From positions 1,303,081 to 1,367,080 of the forward strand of contig NZ_CP013859.1 in the NCBI RefSeq assembly GCF_001513675.1: 64,000 nt of DNA, in the 5' to 3' direction. Position numbers and translations under genes: made by a program. Position 1 is the first letter of the stretch. Each line of letters starts with the position of its first letter. Positions 17,418 through 29,600 of this stretch are shown here, one piece after another. This stretch comes from Microbacterium sp. XT11. GTDB lineage: Bacteria > Actinomycetota > Actinomycetes > Actinomycetales > Microbacteriaceae. The notes beneath the pieces are model-generated. The model made no database searches. It saw only the letters and a program-made list of their open reading frames with translations, and was not told the DNA's origin.

Positions 17418-20400
17418 ATGAAGGCCCTGTCATGGATGCGGATGAAGCCGAAGACACTGGCATCGTCTGCCGCCGTGACGGTGGGGGCCATCGCGATCAC
17501 CACCATGGCCTTCGCCTATGAGGGCAACCCCACGACGAAGGTCGACCTCAACGACGGCGGCGTCTGGATCACCAAGACCTCGAGCCTGCTGGTCGGTCAC
17601 TTCAATCACGAGTCGACCGTGCTCGACGGCGGGCTGCGCAACGGCAGCGACGACTACGACATCCTTCAGGACGCCGCGCAGGTGCTCGTCGTCGACGACA
17701 GCGCCTCCACGGTCACCGCGGTGGACCCGGCGCGTGTCGCGCTGACCGATTCGGCGGCCATCCCAGGCTCCGCGAAGGTCGCACTGGGCAACCGCACCGC
17801 CGCCATCCTCGACCGTGACTCCGGTGACCTGTGGGTGGTGCCGGTCAGCGGGATCGCGGCGTTCGAGATCAAGGGCACCGACCCCACCGTCGAACTCGGA
17901 GAGCACGCCGACGTCGCCGTCGCCAAGGACGGCACCGTGTTCGGCTTGTCCGCTCAGCGCGGCGAGGTCGTCACCATCCCGGTCGACAACCAGGGCGAAG
18001 CGCTCGACGCGTCGACGGCGTCCATCGGCGAGGTCGACCCTGCCGGTGACCCGAGCATCACGGCCGTGGGCGACGCGCCCGTCGTGCTCGACCCCGCTGC
18101 GGGGGCCGTCGTCACGCCGGGAGGCACGCGCACCGAGATCGGCGACGCCGACGGCGCCCTCCTGCAGCAGCCATCCGCGGAGACGGACGCGGTCGCCGTG
18201 GCCACGGCATCCGCCCTCGTCAGGGTGCCGCTCGACGGCGGCGAGCCGCAGAAGATCGACGCCGGAGGGGTCGGAGCACCCGCGGCTCCCGTGTGGCTGC
18301 GCGGCTGCACCTACGGCGCGTGGGCCGGCTCGGCGAGCTTCGTGCGGGAGTGCCCCGGCGAGACGAACGACGTGGCGGAGAAGATCCCGGATGCCGAGGA
18401 CTCGACGAGCCTCGTGTTCCGCGTGAACCGCGACGTCATCGTGCTGAACGACGCGGTCGGCGGCGCGGCGTGGCTCCCGAACGAGAGCCTGCAGCGCGTC
18501 GACAACTGGGACGACATCGTTCCGCCGGAAGGCGAGAACGAGAACCAGGAGGACACCACCGAGGAGACGGTGGAGACCACCCTTCCGGAGCGGAGCGAGC
18601 AGAACACCCCGCCCATCGCTGAGGACGACGAGTTCGGCGTGCGCCCCGGTCGCACCACGATGCTGCCCGTGCTCGACAACGACACCGACGCCGACGGTGA
18701 CGTGCTCGTCGCGTCTCTCGCCCAGAGTCAGCCCGCACTCGGCGAGGTGCAGCCGGTGAACAACGGCGGCTCGATGCAGATCGCGGTCGACGAGGACACC
18801 ACGGGGGGCGGATCGTTCGAATACCAGGTCGACGACGGGCGCGGGGGCAAGGCGACCGCGACGGTGCAGCTCACCGTGCACGACTGGGAGACCAACGGCG
18901 CTCCCGAGCAGCGGAGGACCACCGGCATCGCCGTCGAGGAGGGCGGGTCGGTCTCATACAACGTGCTGCCGGACTGGCTCGATCCCGACGGCGACGACAT
19001 CTACCTCAGGAACGTCGTGGCCGCGCCGGGGGACGAGGTCGACTTCACGACAGACGGGCAGGTCACGTACCGCGCCGTCGCGAGCCTTCAGGGGCGCAAG
19101 GACATCCAGGTGACCGTCGCCGACGGGCTCGGCGAGACGGCGACCGGCACGCTCAGGCTCGACGTGCGCCCTGCGGGCTCGACCATGCCGAAGACCAACG
19201 CCGACCACGTGGTCACCCGCGTGGGCGAGGCCATCTCGGTCTCACCGCTGGTGAACGACACGAGCTCGAGCCGGGAACCCTTGCGGCTCGCGCGCGTCGA
19301 CGAGGTGCCGGGCGCGACGATCGTGCCCGACTACCAGAACAAGGCGTTCACGTTCCGCTCCGAGACGGCGGGCGTCTACTACGCGCAGTACCTCGTGAGC
19401 GCCGGCCCCAACGCGGTGCCGGGGCTGGTGCGCATCGACGTGCTCCCGCCGTCCGAGACGCAGCTGCCGCCCATCGCCGTGCGCGACGTCGCCCTGCTGC
19501 CCTCCGGCGGGGAGGTGCTCGTGGGTGTGCTCGGCAACGACACCGAGCCGTCCGGCGGCATCCTCGTCGTGCAGTCGGTGACCGTGCCGCCGCACAGCGG
19601 CATCTCGGTGTCGGTGCTCAACCACGAGACGCTGCGGATCGGCGACCAGGGCGCGCTCAGCGAGCAGGTGCGCATCAGCTACCGCATCTCCAACGGCACG
19701 CAGAGCGCCGAGGGCGACGTCATCGTCATCCCGATCCCGCGACCGGAGCAGCTGCTCCCGCCCGTCGCCAACGACGACCAGGTCGTGGTGCGGGCGGGCG
19801 ACGTCGTCACGATCCCCGTGCTCGACAACGACACGCATCCGAACGGCGACGTGCTGCACGTCGACCCGCAGCTCGTGGAGCCGCTCGTCGATCCTGAAGA
19901 CGGCGAGGCGTTCGTGTCGCAGGACACCGTGCGGTTCCGCGCATCCGACAGGCCCGGCACGGTATACCTCACGTATCAGGCCGTCGATTCGATGGGGCAG
20001 AAGGACGCGGGCTATGTGACCGTGCAGGTGCGCCCGGTGGACGAGGAGTCGAACTCGGCGCCCAAGCCGCAGGATCTCACGGTGCGCGCGCTGAGCGGCT
20101 CGAGCGTCCGCATCGCCATCCCGCTCGACGGGATCGACGCCGACGGCGACTCGGTCGAGCTGGTCGGCCAGGAGAGCGCCCCGTCGAAGGGGCAGGTCGC
20201 GGAGGTGGGCACGAACTACCTCGTCTACGAGGCGTTCGACGATGCCGCGGGGGTGGACTCGTTCACCTACCGGGTTCGCGACCGTCTCGGCAAGGAGGGC
20301 GTCGCGACGATCCGGGTCGGCATCGCACCGGGCGACTCCGCGAACCAGGCGCCGTACGCCGTGAAGGACGCGGTCGTCGTGCGCCCCGGTCGCACGATCG

Positions 20401-23400
20401 CCGTGCCCGTGCTCGCCAACGACTCCGATCCCGAGGGCGACGCGATCTCGCTCGTGAAGAAGGGTCTCGAGATTCCGTCGGATGCCGGTCTGCAGGCGCG
20501 CGTGTCGGGGGACCGCGTCGTGGTGAAGGCCCCGGACAGGACGATGGACACGTCGATCCAGTACACGATCCGCGATGCGCGCGGCGCCACCGCGACCGCC
20601 GTGCTGCAGATCACCGTCGACGACGAGGTGCCGCTCAAGGTGCCGACCGCGCGTGACGATCGCGTCGTCGCCGCCGATGTCACCGACAGCCTGCGCGTCG
20701 ACGTCGACGTGCTCACCAACGACGAAGACCCCGACGGCACGGTCGACGCGCTCGACCTCACCGTCGAGACGGGCGGCGTCGTGCAGGAGGACAGGTCGAT
20801 CCGAGTGACCGTGGGCGAGCAGCGCCAGCTGATCCGCTACACCGTCACCGATCAGGACGAGCAGTCGGCATCCGCCTTCATCTTCGTCCCTGCCCTGAGC
20901 GAGCTGCGCCCCACCCTGAGCAGCACCAAGCCCGTCGAGGTCAAGAGCGGCGAGACGATCGAGCTGCCGCTGTCGAAGTACGTGACGGTGGCGGGCGGCG
21001 GAGACGTCGTCATCACGGAGGCCGCCAAGGTGAGTGCCGTGAACTCCGACGGGTCGCCGCTGATCAAGGACCAGACGACCCTGGTGTACACCTCGAAGCC
21101 GGGCTACTTCGGCAAGGACGCCCTGACGTTCGAGGTCACCGACGGCACGGGGCCGGACGACCCGCAGGGGCGCAAGGCCACCCTCACGATCCCGATCACG
21201 GTGCTGCCGCCGGAGAACCAGCCGCCGGTGTTCGTGAACGGCCAGGTCGAGGTCGCACCGGGCGAGCCTGCCACGTCGCTCGACCTCGCGGCGCTCACGA
21301 CGGATCCCGACCCGGAGGACGCCGACAAGCTCCGCTTCCGCATCAGCGGAGAGCCGGGGAACGGCATCAGCGCGCGCGTCGACGGCAGCAAGCTGCTCGT
21401 CGAGGCGGGATCCAGCACACCCAAGGGAACGAGCGCCACGGTGCAGCTGCGCATCGACGACGGCACCACGGAGCCGGTGGAGGGCTCGGTCGCGGTGCTG
21501 GTCACGGCGTCGACGCGAGCGCTCCCGACGGCCAACACCGACACGATCGCCGAGGCCGACCAGGGCAAGACGATCACCGTCCCGGTGCTGCAGAACGACG
21601 TGAACCCGTTCCCCGAGACCCCGCTCAAGGTCGTTTCGGTCGTCCCCGAGACCGGATCGGGCACGGCGGAGATCAGCGGCAGCGAGGTGAAGGTCACTCC
21701 GAGCGCCGACTTCGTCGGCACCTTCGTGGTGCGGTACCGCGTGCAGGACGCGACGAAGGACCCCGACCGCGAGGTCGACGGACGCATCGTGCTGACCGTC
21801 CAGGGCGTGCCGGAGGCCCCTGGCACGCCCACCGTCTCGAGCGTGCAGGACCGCACGGTGGTGCTCGCGTGGTCCCCGCCCGCCAACAACGGCGCGGAGA
21901 TCACCTCGTACACCGTGCGCTCCGTCGCCGGCAACTACACCAAGAAGTGCTCCTCGACGACGTGCACGCTCGACGGCCTCACGAACAACGTCGAGTACGT
22001 GTTCCAGGTCGTGGCGACCAACCGCGTGGGAGACAGCGAGCCGTCGCCGTCGTCGGCGGTCGCGCGGCCGGACGCCCGACCGGACACGCCGCAGCCCCCG
22101 AAGCTCGTCTTCGGCGACAAGAGCCTGAAGGTGTCGTGGGCGACCCCGACGACGCCGGGCTCGCCGGTGGAGTCGTACACGCTCGAGATCTCGCCCGCGC
22201 CGCCGTCGGGCGTCGCGCAGAAGACCGGCGTGACGGGCAACTCGCTCGTCTGGGAGGGGCTCGAGAACGGGGCCGACTACCAGGTGCGGGTGCGGGCGCA
22301 CAACAGGGCGCCGGAGCCGTCGAGCTGGAGCGGATGGTCGGCGAGCGAGATCCCCGCCGGTGTCCCCGGCACGGTCGCCGCGCCGCGCGCCCAGAGCGCT
22401 CCGTCGGTCGGCAGCCAGGCGCAGATGACGGTCAGCTGGGACGCAGCCCCGCAGAACGGCGACGCGATCGCCGAGTACGAGCTGCTCGTCATGCGCGGCG
22501 GATCGATCGTCAACCGGGTGCCGAGAATCGCCGGCACGCAGCACAGCCAGACCGTCACGGTCGCGACGTCGACGGCCGACTACACGTACGCCGTGCGGGC
22601 GAGGAACAAAGCCGGCTGGGGAGCCCAGAGCCCCGCGTCGACGCCCCAGCGCGCGTTCGGCAGCCCCGGCGCGCCGACCATCACCGGCGCGCAGGAGCAC
22701 GACGGCTATGTGACCGTGCAGTACTCGCTGTCGGACACGAACGGCGCGAATAGCAGCGAGATCCACTACGAGTACACGCTCGACGGTTCGACCTGGAGCC
22801 GCAACTGGGACGGCGAGCGCATCAACGCGGCCAACAACGGAACGTACACCGTGCGCGTGCGCGCCTACTCCGTCGTCGGCGGACAGGAGTCGCAACCAGG
22901 ACCCGCCTCGGCACCGTCGGGCGCGCTGCGGCCGTACGGCCCGGTGGCGAACCCCGGTGTCGGAGCGGCGAACCAGGGGCTCTCCGTGAAGGTGTCGTGG
23001 TCGGCTCCTGCCCCCAACGGTCGCCCGATCGAGGAGGTGCAGGTGCGCCTCGACGGCGGCTCGTGGCAGAACCTCGGACTCAGCGGCAGCCGCAACGTCG
23101 GCAACGGCTACGACCAGACGCACACGATCGAGGTGCGGGCACGCGACAGCGCGGGACAGTGGTCGAACGTCGTGTCGGCATCCGCTCGGACCGACTCCAA
23201 GCCCCAGCCCGACGCCTGGGTCACCGGCGGAAGCTACGTGTCCGGCTGCACGAACGTCGGCGGCGGCACGTGCCGCAAGTTCGTGCTGAACACGTCGAAC
23301 TTCGCGGGCGGCTCGTACAACATCGAGTGCACGGTCGACGGCAGGGTGTTCGGCAACAACGCCGGGTTCCCGGTGGACATCCCCTCGAACGGCTCGGTCC

Positions 23401-23489
23401 AGCTCGACTGCTACAACGGCTTCGGCACGTCCAAGGGCGTGAACATCATCGGAGGGAACCCGTCGAAGGCGAGACCGGGCAACTTCTAG
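17418..23489 (+). CDS. Giant membrane-anchored Ig-like/FN3 surface protein, tandem copy 1
   Basis: Predicted 2023-aa envelope protein. A basic N-terminus (MKALSWMRMKPK) leads into an uncleaved-looking signal anchor (about 13-34). Residues 40-350 have propeller-like strand repeats. About eleven Ig/cadherin-like modules follow from about 395 to 1460, with PPIAEDD, LDNDTD and YQVDDG-type signatures. Then come about five FN3 modules (from about 1464) and a C-terminal domain of about 90 residues with four cysteines. GGGGGGAG before ATG 17418 gives the start. It has its own palindromic promoter and is followed by a paralogue of nearly the same length and domain order. A structural or adhesive role in the cell envelope, possibly as the outer part of the neighbouring secretion system, is inference. 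Confidence 0.87.
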   Translation: MKALSWMRMKPKTLASSAAVTVGAIAITTMAFAYEGNPTTKVDLNDGGVWITKTSSLLVGHFNHESTVLDGGLRNGSDDYDILQDAAQVLVVDDSASTVTAVDPARVALTDSAAIPGSAKVALGNRTAAILDRDSGDLWVVPVSGIAAFEIKGTDPTVELGEHADVAVAKDGTVFGLSAQRGEVVTIPVDNQGEALDASTASIGEVDPAGDPSITAVGDAPVVLDPAAGAVVTPGGTRTEIGDADGALLQQPSAETDAVAVATASALVRVPLDGGEPQKIDAGGVGAPAAPVWLRGCTYGAWAGSASFVRECPGETNDVAEKIPDAEDSTSLVFRVNRDVIVLNDAVGGAAWLPNESLQRVDNWDDIVPPEGENENQEDTTEETVETTLPERSEQNTPPIAEDDEFGVRPGRTTMLPVLDNDTDADGDVLVASLAQSQPALGEVQPVNNGGSMQIAVDEDTTGGGSFEYQVDDGRGGKATATVQLTVHDWETNGAPEQRRTTGIAVEEGGSVSYNVLPDWLDPDGDDIYLRNVVAAPGDEVDFTTDGQVTYRAVASLQGRKDIQVTVADGLGETATGTLRLDVRPAGSTMPKTNADHVVTRVGEAISVSPLVNDTSSSREPLRLARVDEVPGATIVPDYQNKAFTFRSETAGVYYAQYLVSAGPNAVPGLVRIDVLPPSETQLPPIAVRDVALLPSGGEVLVGVLGNDTEPSGGILVVQSVTVPPHSGISVSVLNHETLRIGDQGALSEQVRISYRISNGTQSAEGDVIVIPIPRPEQLLPPVANDDQVVVRAGDVVTIPVLDNDTHPNGDVLHVDPQLVEPLVDPEDGEAFVSQDTVRFRASDRPGTVYLTYQAVDSMGQKDAGYVTVQVRPVDEESNSAPKPQDLTVRALSGSSVRIAIPLDGIDADGDSVELVGQESAPSKGQVAEVGTNYLVYEAFDDAAGVDSFTYRVRDRLGKEGVATIRVGIAPGDSANQAPYAVKDAVVVRPGRTIAVPVLANDSDPEGDAISLVKKGLEIPSDAGLQARVSGDRVVVKAPDRTMDTSIQYTIRDARGATATAVLQITVDDEVPLKVPTARDDRVVAADVTDSLRVDVDVLTNDEDPDGTVDALDLTVETGGVVQEDRSIRVTVGEQRQLIRYTVTDQDEQSASAFIFVPALSELRPTLSSTKPVEVKSGETIELPLSKYVTVAGGGDVVITEAAKVSAVNSDGSPLIKDQTTLVYTSKPGYFGKDALTFEVTDGTGPDDPQGRKATLTIPITVLPPENQPPVFVNGQVEVAPGEPATSLDLAALTTDPDPEDADKLRFRISGEPGNGISARVDGSKLLVEAGSSTPKGTSATVQLRIDDGTTEPVEGSVAVLVTASTRALPTANTDTIAEADQGKTITVPVLQNDVNPFPETPLKVVSVVPETGSGTAEISGSEVKVTPSADFVGTFVVRYRVQDATKDPDREVDGRIVLTVQGVPEAPGTPTVSSVQDRTVVLAWSPPANNGAEITSYTVRSVAGNYTKKCSSTTCTLDGLTNNVEYVFQVVATNRVGDSEPSPSSAVARPDARPDTPQPPKLVFGDKSLKVSWATPTTPGSPVESYTLEISPAPPSGVAQKTGVTGNSLVWEGLENGADYQVRVRAHNRAPEPSSWSGWSASEIPAGVPGTVAAPRAQSAPSVGSQAQMTVSWDAAPQNGDAIAEYELLVMRGGSIVNRVPRIAGTQHSQTVTVATSTADYTYAVRARNKAGWGAQSPASTPQRAFGSPGAPTITGAQEHDGYVTVQYSLSDTNGANSSEIHYEYTLDGSTWSRNWDGERINAANNGTYTVRVRAYSVVGGQESQPGPASAPSGALRPYGPVANPGVGAANQGLSVKVSWSAPAPNGRPIEEVQVRLDGGSWQNLGLSGSRNVGNGYDQTHTIEVRARDSAGQWSNVVSASARTDSKPQPDAWVTGGSYVSGCTNVGGGTCRKFVLNTSNFAGGSYNIECTVDGRVFGNNAGFPVDIPSNGSVQLDCYNGFGTSKGVNIIGGNPSKARPGNF

Positions 23490-23491
23490 CC

Positions 23492-23545
23492 CGACCTCGA
23501 TGGGGAGTGCTCCCCATCGAGGTCGTCGAGGGCCGCGGTTAGGAT
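23492..23545 (+). promoter_or_regulatory. Palindrome site B and -10 box of the second tandem giant gene
   Basis: The longest copy of the palindrome: perfect 16-bp arms (23492-23507 and 23510-23525) around TG, with core GATGGGGAGTGCTCCCCATC. TAGGAT at 23540-23545 is the -10 box, 21 bases after the core. Because it starts three bases after the stop of the upstream gene, the hairpin could also act as a terminator there, though no T-tract follows. Confidence 0.75.
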
Positions 23546-23618
23546 TGTCGGGCGCAGCCTGCGTGTATCGGCAAGGCGGTGCGCGATTCGAAAGTGACGA
23601 CCGCAGGGGGAGCCGGGT

Positions 23619-26600
23619 ATGAAGGCGTTGGCGTGGATGCGCGCGCGTCCCAAGACGCTGGCGTCCGCCGCGGGTGTCGCCGCCGGTGCGGTGGTGCTCA
23701 CCGGCATGGCCTTCCTCTACGAGGGCAATCCGACGACGAAGGTGGATCTCAACGACGGCGGCGTCTGGATAACGAAGTCGTCGAGCCTGCTCGTGGGCCA
23801 CTTCAACCACCCGTCGGCGCTCCTCGACGGCGGGTTGCGCACGACCGGCGAGGACTTCGACATCCTCCAGGACGAGACGGCCGTGCTCGTCGTCGACTCG
23901 GCCGCATCCACGCTCACCGCGGTCGATCCGGCCCGCGTGTCGCTGGGCGACAGCGCAGGGATCCCGCCCGGTGCCAAGGTGTCGCTCGGCAACCGCACCG
24001 CGGCCATCGTCGACCGCACATCGGGCGACCTGTGGGTGGTGCCGGTCGGCGGCATCGCGTCGTTCACGGTGGAGTCCGCCGAGCCCGTGGCCGAGCTCGG
24101 CAAGGACGCCGACGCCGTGGTCGCCGACGACGGCACGGTCTTCGGCCTGTCCGCCGAGCGCGGCGAGGTCGTCACGGTCTCCGTCGACGCCGAGGGCGAG
24201 GCGCTCGAACCGTCAACGGCATCCGTCGGAGAGCTCAGCTCGTCGCAGCGCCCGTCCATCACGGCGGTGGGCCGCACCCCCGTCGTGCTCGACGCGGGAG
24301 CCGGCGAGGTGGTCGTTCCAGGCGGCGCCCGCACAGCGGTGCCGGACGCGGCGGATGCCGTGCTCCAGCACGCGTCCGCCGCGACGGATGCCGTCGCCGT
24401 GGCCACGCCGTCGGCGCTCGTGCGCGTGCCGCTCGACGGCGGAGAGCCCGAGGTGATCGAGACGAGCGGCCGCGGCACGGCGGCGGCTCCCGTATGGCTT
24501 CGCGGGTGCACCTACGGCGCATGGGCGGGGTCTGCCCGCTTCCTGCGCGACTGCCCCGGCGAGCAGAGCGACGTCGATGCGAGGATCGAGGGCGCCGAGA
24601 GCTCGGCGACGCTGACCTTCCGCGTCAACCGCGACGTCATCATCCTCAACGACGCCGTCGGCGGGTCGGCGTGGCTCGCCGACGAGAGCCTGCAGCAGGT
24701 CGACAACTGGAACGACATCACGCCGCCGGAGGGGCAGACCGAGAACGAGGAGGACACCGCTCAGGAGACGGTGGAGACGACCCTCCCGGAACGCAAGCCC
24801 GAGAACACGCCGCCGGTGGCCGAGGACGACAGCTTCGGTGTGCGCCCCGGCGCCTCGATCCTGCTGCCCGTCGTCGACAATGACAACGACCCCGACGGCG
24901 ACGTGCTCGTCGCGGCCCTCGCCGAGCAGCAGCCGTCCATCGGCACGGTGCAGCCGATCCAGAACGGCGGAGCCCTCCAGATCGCGGTCGATGAGGAGGC
25001 GACGGGATCCGACACCTTCACCTACGAGGTCGACGACGGACGGGGCGGCACCGACACCGCTGTGGTGACGCTCGCGGTGCACGAGGACGATGTCAACGCG
25101 GCGCCGACGCCGAAGCGCAAGACGACTCTCACGGTGGAGACCGGTGGCACCATCTCGTACAACGTGCTGCCGGACTGGATCGATCCCGACGGAGACGACA
25201 TCTACCTCAAGGAGGTCATCCCGGCGCCCGGCGACGAGGTGGACTTCAGCACCGACGGGCAGATCACCTACAAGGCGACCGCGAGCCTGCAGGGGCGCAA
25301 GGAGATCCAAGTGACCGTCGCCGACGGCTTCAACGAGATGCAGTCGGCGAGCGTCACGCTCGACGTGCGGCCGCAGGGATCGACCGCGCCGAAGACCAAC
25401 GCAGACCACGTCGTCACCCGCGTCGGCGAGCAGGTCACCGTCGCCCCGCTGGCGAACGACACCAGCTCCGGCCGCGAACCGCTGCGCCTCGGCCGCGTCG
25501 ACGACCAGGTGCCGGGCGCGACCGTGCTGCCGGACTTCCCGAACAAGTCGTTCACGTTCTCGTCGGATACGCCGGACACCTACTACGTGCAGTACCTCGC
25601 GACAGCCGGGCCGGAGAACGCCGAGGGGATCGTGCGCGTCGACGTGCTCGAAGCGGCCGAGACCGAGCTGCCCCCCGTCGCGGTGCGCGATGTCGCGCTG
25701 CTGCCCAGCGGCGGCGATGTGCTCGTCGGGGTGCTCGCGAACGACTCCGATCCGTCGGGCGGCATCCTCGTGGTGCAGTCGGTGTCGCTGGATCAGGGGA
25801 CCGGCATCTCGGTGTCGGTGATCAACCACGAGACGCTGCGCATCACCGACCAGGGCGCGCTCGACAGCCAGGTGCGCGTGCGGTACCGGATCTCGAACGG
25901 CTCGCAGTCCGCCGAGGGCGAGGTCGTCGTCATCCCGATCCCCGCACCGGAGAAGATCCTCCAGCCCGTGGCCAATCCCGACACGGCCACGGTGCGCGCG
26001 GGCGACGTCGTGACGATCCCCGTTCTCGAGAACGACACGCACCCGAGCGACGACGTGCTGCACGTCGCCCCCGAGCTCGTCGAGCCGCTCGTCGACCCCG
26101 AAGACGGCGAGGCCTTCGTGTCGCAGGACACGGTGCGGTTCAAAGCGGGGCCTGAGCCGAAGACCGTCTACCTGACCTACGACGCCGTCGACTCACGGCA
26201 GCAGAAGTCGGCCGGGTTCGTCACCGTGCAGATCCTCCCGGTGGAGGAGGGGAAGAACGCCGCACCGCGTCCGCGGGACCTCGTCGCCCGCGCACTCGCC
26301 GGCACAGAGGTCAGCATCGCCGTGCCCCTCGACGGAATCGACGCCGACGGTGATTCCGTCGAGCTGCTCGACATCGCCTCGAACCCGACCAAGGGCCGCA
26401 TCACCGACACGGGGCAGAACTACTTCACCTACGAGGCGTTCGAGGACTCGACGGGTGTCGACACCTTCGAGTATCGGGTGCGCGACAGGCTCGGCAAGGA
26501 GGGGACCGCGACGATCCGCGTCGGCATCGCACCGGCGGAGGACGTGAATCGGGAGCCCTACGCCGTGAAGGATGCCGTGGTGGTCCGGCCCGGCCGCGAG

Positions 26601-29600
26601 ATCGCCGTGCCGGTGATGGCGAACGACTCCGATCCCGAGGGCGACGAGATCTCGCTCGTCTCGGAGAAGGAGGGCGGCCTCGAGATCCCCGACGTCGACG
26701 GGCTCTCCGCCCGCGTGTCGGGCGATCGCGTGCTCGTGCAGGCGCCGAACCGGTCGCTGGAGACATCGTTGCAGTACACGATCAGGGACTCGCGCGGCGC
26801 GACGGCGACCGCCGTGCTGCAGATCACCGTCGACGACGAGGTCCCCCTCGTCGCTCCCGTCGCCCGTGACGACCGTGTGCGCCCCGAGGATCTCAACGAG
26901 GGGTCGCTCACCGCCGACATCGCGATCCTGGAGAACGACGAAGACCCCGACGGCACGACCGACTCCCTCACGGTGACCCTCGGCGACGGAGCCACAGCCC
27001 TCGAGAACGGCATGGTCCGCGTCGCCATCACCGACGAGCTGCAGCTCATCACGTACACGCTCACCGATCAGGACGGTCTGTCGGCATCCGCGTTCCTCTT
27101 CGTCCCCGCCAAGTCAGGGCTGCGGCCCGTGCTCTCCTCGACCAAGCCCGTCGAGGTGGTCAGCGGCGAGACGAAGGAGCTGCCCCTCGCCGACTACGTC
27201 ACCGTTGCCGGTGGCGGAACCGCGCGTATCACCGAGCACGCCAAGGTGGCCGCCGTGCACGCCGACGGCTCCGACCTCGTCAAGGACGAGACGACCCTGG
27301 TGTACACCTCCGCACAGGGGTACTTCGGCGAGGACGCCATCACCTTCGAGGTGACCGACGGGAGCGGCCCGGACGACCCCGACGGCCGCACGGCGACGCT
27401 GAGCCTGCCCATCACGGTGCTCCCGCCCGCCAACCAGCAGCCGGTCTTCACCGGAGCCGAGATGCAGGTGGCGCCCGGCGAGGAAGCCACCCGCCTCGAC
27501 CTCGCCGCGCTCACGGCCGATCCCGATCCGGAAGACGCAGGTCATCACAGCTACACGCTGGTCGGCGGCGCCGGAAAGGGCGTCTCCGCGAGGATCGACG
27601 GAGACGACCTGCTCGTCGAAGCCTCGTCGAACGCGAAGAAGGGCACGGTGCTGAGCCTCACCGTGCGCGTCACCGACGGGGAGACCGAACCGGTCGAGGG
27701 GCAGGTGTCCGTGGTCGTCAGCGCGTCGAACCGTGCGCTTCCTGTGGCCAACACCGACACCGTCTCCGAGGCGGACCAGGGCAAGCCGGTCACGGTCTCC
27801 GTGCTCGACAACGACTTCAACCCCTTCCCCGAGACGCCCCTGCGCGTGACCTCGGCCGTGCTGGAGACCGGCGCGGGAGACGTCACGGTGAAGGGCGACA
27901 CCGTCGAGGTCACGCCCGGTGCCACGTTCGTCGGGACCATGGTGGTGCGCTACCGCATCCAGGACGCGACGGAGGACGTCGACCGCGAGGCCAACGGCCA
28001 GGTCGTGGTGACCGTGCAGGGCGTGCCCGAGGCCCCCGGAACGCCGACCGTCACGAGCGTGCAGGACCGCACGGTCGTCATCTCGTACTCCGCACCATCG
28101 AACAACGGCGCCGAGATCACGGCGTACACGGTGCGATCGGTGCAGGGCTCCGCGTACACGAAGACCTGCCAGTCGACCACGTGCACGCTCGACGGCCTCG
28201 CCAACAACGTCGAGTACACCTTCCAGGTCACCGCCACGAACCGCGTCGGCGAGGGCAAGCCGTCCGGAGTCTCCGACGTCGCGCGCCCCGACGCCCGCCC
28301 CGACACGCCGTCGCCGCCGACCCTGACCTTCGGCGACAGGTCGCTGACCGTGAAGTGGGCGACGCCGAGCACTCCGGGGTCGCCCGTGGAGAGCTACACG
28401 CTGGAGATCTCACCCGCGCCGCCGTCCGGAGTGTCCCAGAAGCAGGCCACAGGAAACTCGCTCGTGTGGGACGGGCTCGAGAACGGCGCCAACTATCAGG
28501 TGCGGGTGCAGGCGCACAACCGCGCCCCCGAGCCGTCGAGCTGGAGCGGTTGGTCGGCATCCGAGATCCCCGCGGGTCCTCCGCTCGACCCCGCCGCGCC
28601 GACGACCGCCGAGCTCGCACCGGTCGGCGACCAGGCGCAGATGCAGGTGAACTGGGTGCCGCCGAACCCCAACGGCGACGCGATCGACAGCTACCAGCTC
28701 GAGGTGTACGAGGGGTCGACGCTCGTGCGCACGGTGACGCCCGGCGCGGGCGCTCGCTCGCAGGCGGTGGTGGTGCCGACCTCGGAGAGCGCGTACACCT
28801 ACCGGATCCGCGCTCACAACAAGGCTGGGTGGGGCGCGTGGAGCCCGCAGTCCGCACCGCGTCGCGGGGTGATCGCTCCCGGCGCGCCCACGAGCGTCTC
28901 GGTGGTGAAGGAGATGGACCGCGCGCTGCAGATCACCTATACGCCGGGTTCCCGCAACGGTGCGCGCACGAGCGAGATCGCGTACCAGTACCGTCTCGGA
29001 GCGGGGGGTTGGGCGAATCTCCCCGGCGACAACATCATCGGCGGACTGACCAACGGGCAGGACTACGACGTCTCCCTCCGTGCGGTCGCCACGGTCGACG
29101 GAGTGCAGTACAGCGGAGCGGCGTCGAACTCCGCGCGGGGCAACCCGTACGGCCCGCTCAAGCCGCCGACGGTGGGCGCGAGCTCCAACGCGCGCAGCGT
29201 CACGCTGTCGTGGAACGGCGAGGTCTCCGCGAACGGCCGCTCGATCACGAAGGTCGAGACGAGCATCGACGGTGGCGGCTACCGTTCCGCGTCGAGCACG
29301 GGATCGCAGACCGTGGGCGACGGCTACAGCGAGCAGCACAGCATCCGCATCAGGGTGACGGATGCCGCCGGCCAGGTGATCGAGAGCACGACCGCCAGCG
29401 CCACGTCAGGGCCGGCTCCACAGCCCAAGGCGTGGACGACCCAGGGCGCGGACTCGGGCGAGTGCTCGCCCGACGTCTGCTACTACCTCGGGTTCTCGGT
29501 CTCGAACTTCCCGGCGGGCGAGTACACCGTCTGGTGCTTGGAAGACGGCAAGCGGTTCGCCGGAGGCGCCACGTGGGTCGTGCCCGCGAACGGCGCCGCA

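Noticed and set aside
23492..23525. Perfect palindrome considered purely as a transcription terminator
   Set aside because: No T-tract follows, and the same core recurs with fixed spacing to -10 boxes upstream of seven other genes, so a regulatory site explains it better. A dual role is possible at this copy.
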